A stretch of DNA of 64,000 nucleotides from Candidatus Endomicrobium macrotermitis. Its GTDB lineage: Bacteria > Elusimicrobiota > Endomicrobiia > Endomicrobiales > Endomicrobiaceae. The stretch spans positions 1-64,000 of the forward strand of contig JAISVT010000023.1 of the NCBI GenBank assembly GCA_031271405.1. The letters are read 5' to 3'. Made by a program: the position numbers and the translations under genes. The notes beneath the pieces are model-generated. The model made no database searches. It saw only the letters and a program-made list of their open reading frames with translations, and was not told the DNA's origin. Below are positions 57,198-64,000 of the stretch, piece by piece (the first letter of the stretch is position 1; every line of letters begins with the position of its first letter).

Positions 57198-58151
57198 TTA
57201 TATATTTTCCTGCTTACTGTATTTGTTAAGGCACCCGTCCCGGCATTTCGGCGTGCAGGTATGATCGCACGGCTCCACGTGAATATTGACAAGAACGATT
57301 TCAAGTTTTTCGGCGATTTGCCCGTCAATTTTTCTTGTGATCTCATGCGACTGCAAAACCGTCATTTCGGGATCTACAAGAATATGCACTTCGACAAAGC
57401 GTTTATTTCCGGATTTTCTGGTTTTCAAATCGTGATAGCCGCAAATAATGCCTTTATGCGAACGCAGCGCGTCTTCGACAAACGCGACTTCCTCATGCGA
57501 CAGGCTCGCGTCAAACAAATCTTTAGCGGACTTTACCGTAAGCTTGTAAGCCGCTCTTATAATCATAAAAGCCACGACAAGGGCGGCCGCCGGGTCTATC
57601 CAGCTTACGTTCATATCCGGAAACGACAACTTTAAAAACATCATAACGGAAAGAGCGGCCATTACTCCGGCCGACGTATATACGTCGGCGCGCAAATGCC
57701 ACGCGTCCGCTTCCAGCGCCAAAGAATCCGCCTGCTTTGCGACTTTAAAAAGCTTCAAAGAAACGCAGTAATTGACAACCGCCGCGAAAAGCATTATCAA
57801 AACGCCGACCAGCGGAGTTTTTATGTCCCTGGGATTGAGAAGCCTTTCCAAAGATTCGTAAAAAATATATATCGCTGCGGCAAAAATCAAAAGGGCTTCT
57901 ATGGTTCCGGAAATATTTTCATACTTACCGTGCCCGTAAGGATGTTCGTCGTCAGCCGGAACAGACGATTTTTTCACCGCAAAAACAGCTATCAAAGAAG
58001 CGATTAAATCTATGCAGGAATGCACCGCTTCGGATATTATCGAAACCGAGCCTATAATAATGCCTACGGCAAATTTCAACGCCGTAAGGACGGAATTTGA
58101 AAAAACCGACAAATGCGCCGTTTTTAACGCCCGTTTTTCCAATTCTGTCAT
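57198..58151 (-). CDS. Cation diffusion facilitator family transporter
   Basis: SIISEAVHSCIDLIASLIAVFAVKKSSVPADDEHPYGHGKYENISGTIEALLIF. Confidence 0.95.
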   Translation of the reverse strand: MTELEKRALKTAHLSVFSNSVLTALKFAVGIIIGSVSIISEAVHSCIDLIASLIAVFAVKKSSVPADDEHPYGHGKYENISGTIEALLIFAAAIYIFYESLERLLNPRDIKTPLVGVLIMLFAAVVNYCVSLKLFKVAKQADSLALEADAWHLRADVYTSAGVMAALSVMMFLKLSFPDMNVSWIDPAAALVVAFMIIRAAYKLTVKSAKDLFDASLSHEEVAFVEDALRSHKGIICGYHDLKTRKSGNKRFVEVHILVDPEMTVLQSHEITRKIDGQIAEKLEIVLVNIHVEPCDHTCTPKCRDGCLNKYSKQENI

Positions 58152-58168
58152 TTTTCTCCTTCGGCTTA

Positions 58169-59047
58169 TTATTTTGTTTCGATTTTTTCCAATTCCGCAA
58201 TTGCCGCTCCGATCGGAATTTTTACCTTAAGATATACCGGGATTTTTCTTCCGTCATCCGTGACCCATACGAGCATCCGCCCTGAAGTTTTCATTATCCC
58301 CGCGTTTTCCCTGACAAACGGCTCGAGAACAAGACAATCGAACTCGCCGGCAAAAACTTTTATTTTTTCTTTTCTTACGACGTTTACCGCCAAAGGCCAT
58401 GACATATCGCCGGAATGCGCTTCCAAAGTATATCTGTCTCCGATGTTTAAATCAAGGGTTCTGATATAATACAAAGCCGTTAAAACGTCCTGAACGTAGT
58501 CGGGCGTTATGCCCATTTGCATTTTTCCGTTATCGTAAAGCCTGTACGTTTTTTCTACGGGATCAAACTCCAGCGTTTCGCGTTTTTTCCACCCGCCTTC
58601 GCTGATGTTGGAAACAAACCTCAAAGACGACATGCTTTTCTCGTCTATCCACGCTTCGTTCGTATCGCGGACTTTGAAAACTTCGTCAAAAAACGGCTTC
58701 GTTTTGGCGGAGGAATATATGTGATGCGCGCGCCGGCCGTATATACTGTTAAAACCTCTTAATTCCAAAGTCGCCTGGCCTACCGATATGACCTGCCATT
58801 TTACGTCGTAAGTAAGTTTTTCAAATTCCGGAAGGGACCTGTATTTATGTTCGCGCCACGAAAAAGAATTTTTGTTTGACTGAAGTTTCGCCCTCTCTTC
58901 TTTGAGTTTTTCCGCTACGAAAGAACGGGAAGAACCGTAAATATCGGGAGTCGAAAGAACCGCGTATAAAAAAACGGCGCAGAACAGCAGGGGAAATTTT
59001 CCGCGTACGGCAATTTTTTTATAATGCCTGTTTGTCTTTGGCGTCAT
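58169..59047 (-). CDS. DUF3108 domain protein
   Basis: FEKLTYDVKWQVISVGQATLELRG ... DVLTALYYIRTLDLNIGDRYTLEAHSGDMSWPLAVNVVRKEKIKV..FDCLVLEPFV. Confidence 0.8.
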   Translation of the reverse strand: MTPKTNRHYKKIAVRGKFPLLFCAVFLYAVLSTPDIYGSSRSFVAEKLKEERAKLQSNKNSFSWREHKYRSLPEFEKLTYDVKWQVISVGQATLELRGFNSIYGRRAHHIYSSAKTKPFFDEVFKVRDTNEAWIDEKSMSSLRFVSNISEGGWKKRETLEFDPVEKTYRLYDNGKMQMGITPDYVQDVLTALYYIRTLDLNIGDRYTLEAHSGDMSWPLAVNVVRKEKIKVFAGEFDCLVLEPFVRENAGIMKTSGRMLVWVTDDGRKIPVYLKVKIPIGAAIAELEKIETK

Positions 59048-59582
59048 TGATTATAAACCCCGCGGCCTGTTTTAAAGTCCTGAATACGCCCGAAGGCTTT
59101 ATTTTTTCATTTTTGACTTTTAAAAACTGTTTTTTTCCGTGACCGGTCAGCACCAAAACGCCTTTTCCGCCGAAATTGCTTCCCAAAACGTAATCCCTCA
59201 CGCTGTCGCCGACAGTGTAAGACTTTTTTAAATCTATATTGTGTTCTTTTGCCGCGCGCAGGGCCATTCCGGTCTTGGGTTTTCTGCAGCCGCATTTATC
59301 TTCGTCTATGTGCGGGCAGTAATACAGCCCGTCGATTTTCGCGCCGTTCTCTTTGAGAAGAAACAAAAACTTTTTATGTATTTTATCCAAATCTTTTTCA
59401 GTAAACATCCCTCTGCCTATCCCGGACTGGTTTGTGACCACGATAATTTTAAAGCCCGCTTTGCGCAGCCTGTTTATGCTGTCTGCGGCATAAGAATACA
59501 GTTTCACCTGCTGCGGCGAACTCAAATAATTTTTATCGAAAATAATCGTCCCGTCGCGGTCTAAAAAAACCGCCGGCGTCAT
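59019..59582 (-). CDS. gmhB: HAD phosphatase, D-glycero-D-manno-heptose 1,7-bisphosphate 7-phosphatase type
   Basis: TPAVFLDRDGTIIFDKNYLSSPQQVKLY ... VVTNQSGIGRGMFTEKDLDKIH ... CGCRKPKTGM. Confidence 0.85.
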   Translation of the reverse strand: MTPAVFLDRDGTIIFDKNYLSSPQQVKLYSYAADSINRLRKAGFKIIVVTNQSGIGRGMFTEKDLDKIHKKFLFLLKENGAKIDGLYYCPHIDEDKCGCRKPKTGMALRAAKEHNIDLKKSYTVGDSVRDYVLGSNFGGKGVLVLTGHGKKQFLKVKNEKIKPSGVFRTLKQAAGFIINDAKDKQAL

Positions 59583-60601
59583 TTTGGATTCAGAGCCTGA
59601 AGTATTGCTTTTTCCCATTGTTCTTTCCCCGTTTCAAAAACCGGATTCACGTTTAAAACAGCCGTTCTTTCTTTCATTTTACCGTCGGCAAGATATTCGA
59701 GCTTTACCGCGTCTTTTGCGGTGACGACAAAGCAGCCGTCCTGCGAATAAATTTCTTTCAGCATATTGAAGCCGTAATTCTGATGGTCTTTGAACGTATG
59801 AACTTTCTTTATTTTAAGCCCTGCTTTTTCCGCCGAATTCTTAAACCCGCCCGAAAAACCTATCCCGCTTAAAAGAATGACTTCCGACCTCTTTAATTTC
59901 TCTTCGTCAAATTTGGTTTTAAGGTCAAGTTTCGTATATTCATAATTCCCGTAATGCGTAACAAGAGGAGAATTGCCATTGGAATGTATTCTAATCTCGG
60001 CTTCGAGTTTTTGCAATACGTTTGTGCCGGCCGTATCGGCGTTTGTAATCATTATAAGTCCCGCTCTTTTCAAGGCTTCGGGTTTTTCCCTTAAAATTCC
60101 CGCGGGTATCAGCATACCGTTTCCGAAAGGGTTTGCGGCGTTTACGCACACGATGTCCAGATCTCTGCGGATTTTCCAATGCTGGAAACCGTCGTCTAAA
60201 ACATACACGTCCGCTTCGGATTTGCCGGCAAAACGCAAAGCGTTATCATATCTGTCCGCTCCGACAATCACGGATGCTTCCGGAACGGATTTTGAAATCA
60301 AAAGCGGTTCGTCCCCGCTTTCATCCGCGTTTATGCCGCTGCCGCCGTTTTGCAATAACAAGGGGGCTTTGCCGGCGCGGTTATAACCGCGCGTCAATAC
60401 CGCGGGTTTCAGGTTATTCTTTACCAAAAAACGCAAAAGCTCGATTACGACAGGCGTTTTTCCCGTTCCGCCCCAGGTAAGATTGCCCACGCTTATGACA
60501 GGCGCGGGAAGAGTCTTCGGAGATTTTAAAAATCTGTCCGTTTCGGATAAAATTTTATAAACAACGGATAACGGATACAGCCATTTTCCCGCCAATTTCA
60601 T
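59579..60601 (-). CDS. lpxK: Tetraacyldisaccharide 4'-kinase
   Basis: PAPVISVGNLTWGGTGKTPVVIELLRFL ... VYVLDDGFQHWKIRRDLDIVCVNA. Confidence 0.95.
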   Translation of the reverse strand: MKLAGKWLYPLSVVYKILSETDRFLKSPKTLPAPVISVGNLTWGGTGKTPVVIELLRFLVKNNLKPAVLTRGYNRAGKAPLLLQNGGSGINADESGDEPLLISKSVPEASVIVGADRYDNALRFAGKSEADVYVLDDGFQHWKIRRDLDIVCVNAANPFGNGMLIPAGILREKPEALKRAGLIMITNADTAGTNVLQKLEAEIRIHSNGNSPLVTHYGNYEYTKLDLKTKFDEEKLKRSEVILLSGIGFSGGFKNSAEKAGLKIKKVHTFKDHQNYGFNMLKEIYSQDGCFVVTAKDAVKLEYLADGKMKERTAVLNVNPVFETGKEQWEKAILQALNPK

Positions 60602-61362
60602 TCCCCGCTCTTTTTATTATAAATCTCCCACAATTTTATATACTTCATCAGAGTATAAAAAGAAGAATACAGCAGCGCAAGAATAAGCCCCGTCAAACCG
60701 TCCAAAAAACCTTTTTTTACAAAATACATTTTTATAAACATTACGGGCGGATTGATAAGAAGATTTACGACCCTGAATTTTTTACCTTTTGCAAACATTT
60801 CTTCGGCGCGCAAGTCCGTGTAAAAGTCCGACTTTGCGGTAAAATGTTTTATGCTTTCGTAAGGGTAATGGTAAATATCTCCCTTGAAATAAAATTTCCT
60901 GCCTTTATAATCTATGTCTTCGTGCACAAGCTGGTCTTTGTATTTCGCTTTCGTTTTATCGAAAAGAACCGGATGCCTGTAGTCGGGATACCAGCCGGAA
61001 TGAGCGATCCATTTATTTATAAACCTGCTTTTGCGCGGAGCTATAAAAACGCCGCATTCGGGGCTTTTTTGAAGCTGATCTTCGATCTCGGCTTTAAGTT
61101 CCGGCGAAATTCTTTCGTCGGCGTCAAGGCATATTACCCAGTCGTAAGAGCATTGCTCCAAAGCGAAATTTCTCTGTTTTCCGAAATATTCGAATTTATT
61201 TTGAACGACTTTGGCCCCGAGGGATTTTGCTATTTCCGCCGTAGCGTCCGAACTGAAAGCGTCTATAACCACTATTTCATCGGCAAATTTAACGCTTTCC
61301 ATGCAGTCTTTTATGTGTTTTTCTTCGTTCCGGGTCAAAATATAAGCCGATACTTTTCTCAT
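60598..61362 (-). CDS. Glycosyltransferase family 2 (WaaE/KdtX-like)
   Basis: VSAYILTRNEEKHIKDCMESVKFADEIVVIDAFSSDATAEIAKSLGAKV...YDWVICLDADERISPEL. Confidence 0.92.
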   Translation of the reverse strand: MRKVSAYILTRNEEKHIKDCMESVKFADEIVVIDAFSSDATAEIAKSLGAKVVQNKFEYFGKQRNFALEQCSYDWVICLDADERISPELKAEIEDQLQKSPECGVFIAPRKSRFINKWIAHSGWYPDYRHPVLFDKTKAKYKDQLVHEDIDYKGRKFYFKGDIYHYPYESIKHFTAKSDFYTDLRAEEMFAKGKKFRVVNLLINPPVMFIKMYFVKKGFLDGLTGLILALLYSSFYTLMKYIKLWEIYNKKSGE

Positions 61363-62465
61363 TTTTTTACCGCCGTGATTTTATTGTAAACGTCCAAAGT
61401 ATTCGAAACCATATTTTTCACGGTAAATTTTCCCTCGACAAACTTTCTGCCGTTTTCGCCCATGCGCCTTGCTTTATCCGGATCCCCGACAAGCTCTTTT
61501 ACGGCTTTTGCCGTCTGCAAAACGTTTGACGGCTCGATCATAATGCCGGTTTCGCCGTTTATAAAAGCTTCCGGGATTCCGCCTATATTCGTGGCTATAA
61601 CCGGCTTTTTTAAAGCCTGCGCTTCTATCAAAACGTTGGGCATCCCTTCCGTGTCCCACGACAAAAGGCAAAATACGTTCATCGCCGAAACGAATTTTTG
61701 AACCTGCTCCCTGTAACCCGTAAAATAAACTATGTCGCCTACGCCCGTACTTTGCGCATACCTTTTTAAATCTTCAAGCCCGCTGCCGGCGCCGACTATC
61801 AAATAACGGAGATTCGGGAAATCGGTTCTTAAAAATTTTGCCGCTTCTATTAAAAATATCTGGCCTTTGCCTTTCAAATCTACGATTGCGCCGACCGTGC
61901 CTACAACCGTTTTCCCCTCAAGGGAATATTCTTTGATTACGTCCGAAAAATCCGTATCCAAAGAAAACTTTTCAAGATTGGCGCCGTTATATACGACTTT
62001 GATTTTTTCGGGTTGAACTTTTTCATACCTGATAAGCCCGTCCGCGACCGCTTTGGATACGGTTATGACCGCGTCCGCAAACTTATAATGATTGGCGCTG
62101 AAAAAACTGTGGCGCGTATCCTGCCTTCTGTGAAAAACGACTTTCAAGCCACGGCAAAAAAATTTCGCGGCAAGCGCCGTCCAGTAAAGTTTCCCCTGAT
62201 GAACGTGGACAATATCCATATTGTTTTTTTTGATTATCCGTATAAGATTAAAAATCGCAAGAGGGTCGAAAGAGTTTTTTGCCTGAAAAGAAAATGCGTG
62301 CAGATTTTTTTGGACGGCGTCTTTAAAAAGGAAACTGCCTGGTGGAGCTGCGATGAAATTTTGAACTTCGCCGGATTTTTGAAGACTGTCCGCCAAAAAA
62401 AGCGTTGCTTTTTCCGCGCCGCCTATCGTGCGCGATGAAAATATGTGAAGCACTCTGTATTTCAT
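61359..62465 (-). CDS. Glycosyltransferase family 4 (group 1)
   Basis: SRTIGGAEKATLFLADSL ... CLLSWDTEGMPNVLIEAQALKKPVIATNIGGIPEAFINGETGIM. Confidence 0.93.
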   Translation of the reverse strand: MKYRVLHIFSSRTIGGAEKATLFLADSLQKSGEVQNFIAAPPGSFLFKDAVQKNLHAFSFQAKNSFDPLAIFNLIRIIKKNNMDIVHVHQGKLYWTALAAKFFCRGLKVVFHRRQDTRHSFFSANHYKFADAVITVSKAVADGLIRYEKVQPEKIKVVYNGANLEKFSLDTDFSDVIKEYSLEGKTVVGTVGAIVDLKGKGQIFLIEAAKFLRTDFPNLRYLIVGAGSGLEDLKRYAQSTGVGDIVYFTGYREQVQKFVSAMNVFCLLSWDTEGMPNVLIEAQALKKPVIATNIGGIPEAFINGETGIMIEPSNVLQTAKAVKELVGDPDKARRMGENGRKFVEGKFTVKNMVSNTLDVYNKITAVKK

Positions 62466-63175
62466 TTGAATATTTTTTTGCCGAGCGATATATATTCCTC
62501 TGAAGTAGCCTTAAAAAAAGCTTCGGCATACTGCATTCCCGGACTTTTTATTTCTCCCCAATATTCGTTAATGCTTCTTGCTATTTTAACATAATCCCTT
62601 GACGCGGTCTGCGTTCTATAGCATTCTATCGCTTTTTTCTTAATTTCCCATTCGGCGCTTATGTCAAAAATAACGTTCGGGTTAAGCGGCGCCCACACAG
62701 AATACGCGTAAACCATAAAACCGGTTTTTATTTTCTTCCGTATTTTTATAAGCGCCTTTGAAACCGCGCGGTGATCTTCGTGCTTGTCAAACCAAAACGG
62801 AAGGAAAACTATCTCGGGCTTTACCTTATAAAGAAGTTTTTGAAGCGTTTGTTCAAATTTTTTATTTCCGTCAAGGCTTCTCAGCGGAAACTGCAAAAAA
62901 TGATTTCTCTTGGAGCCTAAAAGAGAGGCGGCCGCTTCGGACTCTCTTCTTCTTTCGTACGTATCGTTCGTGCAAAAAGCTATTTCGGCATGCCCGCCGG
63001 ATTTGGTGTGTTTCAATATTGTGCCGCCGCAGCCTATGGCTTCGTCATCCTGATGAGGCGCGAGCGCCAAAACTTTCCCGCCTTTGAGAGATTCCTCAAG
63101 CGGCACGGAGTAATTTATGAAAGGCTGTATGAACTCGTACATTCTGAATAAATGCTTATACCTTAGATATTTCAT
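62462..63175 (-). CDS. PIG-L family N-acetylglucosaminyl deacetylase
   Basis: GKVLALAPHQDDEAIGCGGTILKHTKSGGHAEIAFCTND ... PFWFDKHEDHRAVSKAL. Confidence 0.93.
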   Translation of the reverse strand: MKYLRYKHLFRMYEFIQPFINYSVPLEESLKGGKVLALAPHQDDEAIGCGGTILKHTKSGGHAEIAFCTNDTYERRRESEAAASLLGSKRNHFLQFPLRSLDGNKKFEQTLQKLLYKVKPEIVFLPFWFDKHEDHRAVSKALIKIRKKIKTGFMVYAYSVWAPLNPNVIFDISAEWEIKKKAIECYRTQTASRDYVKIARSINEYWGEIKSPGMQYAEAFFKATSEEYISLGKKIFK

Positions 63176-63332
63176 ACCTCTCCCCGAAAAAAAATATATA
63201 TGTCTGTAAATTTTACAATATTTTGACCGTTATTGCATAAAAAACCTAAATACCCGAGTTCAACTTGCTAATCGGCAACTTGAATTCGCCATATCCGGAA
63301 TATATTGACACATCCGCGCCTTTTTTGTTTTA

Positions 63333-63839
63333 ATGTCGCTTATGAAAAAAGAGGCTTTAGACGGCAATAAGCGCCCTTCGTGGGACGAATATTTTATGAA
63401 ACTTGCCTGGCTTGTGGCCGAAAGGTCAACCTGCGAAAGGCATCACGTGGGCGCCGTTATAGCAAGAGACAAAAGAATTCTTACGACCGGATACAACGGC
63501 GCAGCCGCGGGCGTAAAAGACTGCATAGAACTGGGATGTTTAAGAAACGAAATGAACATTCCTTCCGGCACAAGGCATGAAATATGCAGAGCCATACATG
63601 CCGAACAAAACGCCATTATACAGGGCGGTTTTCACGGGATCAGCATTAAAGGCTCTACTTTATACTGTACGCATTCGCCGTGCATACTGTGCGCAAAAAT
63701 GATAGTAAACGCCGGAATAAAAAGAGTTGTTATGAGCATAGTGTATCCCGATGACTCGTATAAAGAACTTTTCTCCCAAGCGGGAGTTGAATATTCCTCG
63801 CTAAACATAGAAAAACTCTCCATCGCGCAAAAAATATAA
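63333..63839 (+). CDS. dCMP deaminase / ComEB-family cytidine deaminase
   Basis: RPSWDEYFMKLAWLVAERSTCERHHVGAVIARDKRILTTGYNG ... IHAEQNAIIQ ... THSPCILCAKMIVNAGI; true start may be 63342. Confidence 0.94.
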   Translation: MSLMKKEALDGNKRPSWDEYFMKLAWLVAERSTCERHHVGAVIARDKRILTTGYNGAAAGVKDCIELGCLRNEMNIPSGTRHEICRAIHAEQNAIIQGGFHGISIKGSTLYCTHSPCILCAKMIVNAGIKRVVMSIVYPDDSYKELFSQAGVEYSSLNIEKLSIAQKI

Positions 63840-63899
63840 TCCGGCATTCCAAGTATCAATTTAATGCAATAAATACGCAAAAGGATGCGTTAATCGGTT

Positions 63900-64000
63900 A
63901 TGAAACAATTAAACGACTCGGAATTGGTAAGTCTTTTTAAGACCGGCAGTAACGAAGCTTTCGAGGAAATTGTCATGAGATACCAGGCTGACGTTTATTC
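63900..64000 (+). CDS. RNA polymerase sigma factor (ECF/sigma-70 family), truncated by window end
   Basis: ATG 63900: MKQLNDSELVSLFKTGSNEAFEEIVMRYQADVYS matches sigma-70 region 2 start. Confidence 0.8.
   Translation, partial: MKQLNDSELVSLFKTGSNEAFEEIVMRYQADVY

Noticed and set aside
63258-63333. Inverted repeat ttcaacttgc..ggcaacttgaa and TTGACA-N17-TTTTAA upstream of the dCMP deaminase
   Set aside because: The -10 box overlaps the annotated start and the repeat is short; not enough to claim an operator or promoter.
1-64000. CRISPR arrays, rRNA genes, intact transposases, prophage, retrons or DGRs
   Set aside because: Looked for these; saw no direct-repeat/spacer arrays, no transposase or reverse-transcriptase ORFs and no rRNA sequence.

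Overview
A 64 kb bacterial chromosome window, mostly ordinary core genes. Gene content and style suggest an Elusimicrobiota/Endomicrobia-like Gram-negative anaerobe, but that is a low-confidence inference. It starts inside a giant repetitive surface protein on the minus strand that the ORF track misses because it runs off the window. Recognisable content: purC; a three-gene hybrid histidine kinase/response regulator cluster; a U32 peptidase; an RND pump with an acyl-ACP thioesterase; a four-subunit pyruvate:ferredoxin oxidoreductase operon; recR/dnaX; an iron locus (DtxR-type regulator, FeoA, FeoB, a small Cys-rich protein, a porin); aroE, ispD, ispF, cysS, rlmB; a fused acyltransferase/acyl-ACP synthetase; comM; argS; a 5mC restriction-modification-Vsr cassette; rmuC; a lipid A/LPS gene group; dCMP deaminase; and the start of a sigma factor. 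There are two tRNAs (Ala-CGC, Asn-GTT). The strongest unexplained signals are: (1) a ~130-nt structured leader just upstream of the R-M operon, with mutually exclusive stems, a strong intrinsic terminator and a uORF running through it; (2) a family of heptamer-phased inverted-repeat elements sitting immediately 3' of stop codons; (3) a TIR-bounded short element present twice in opposite orientation; (4) a palindromic repeat embedded in frame in ispD; (5) three TTAG-N6-CTAA operators in the iron locus. All calls come from reading the sequence; no database search was run.
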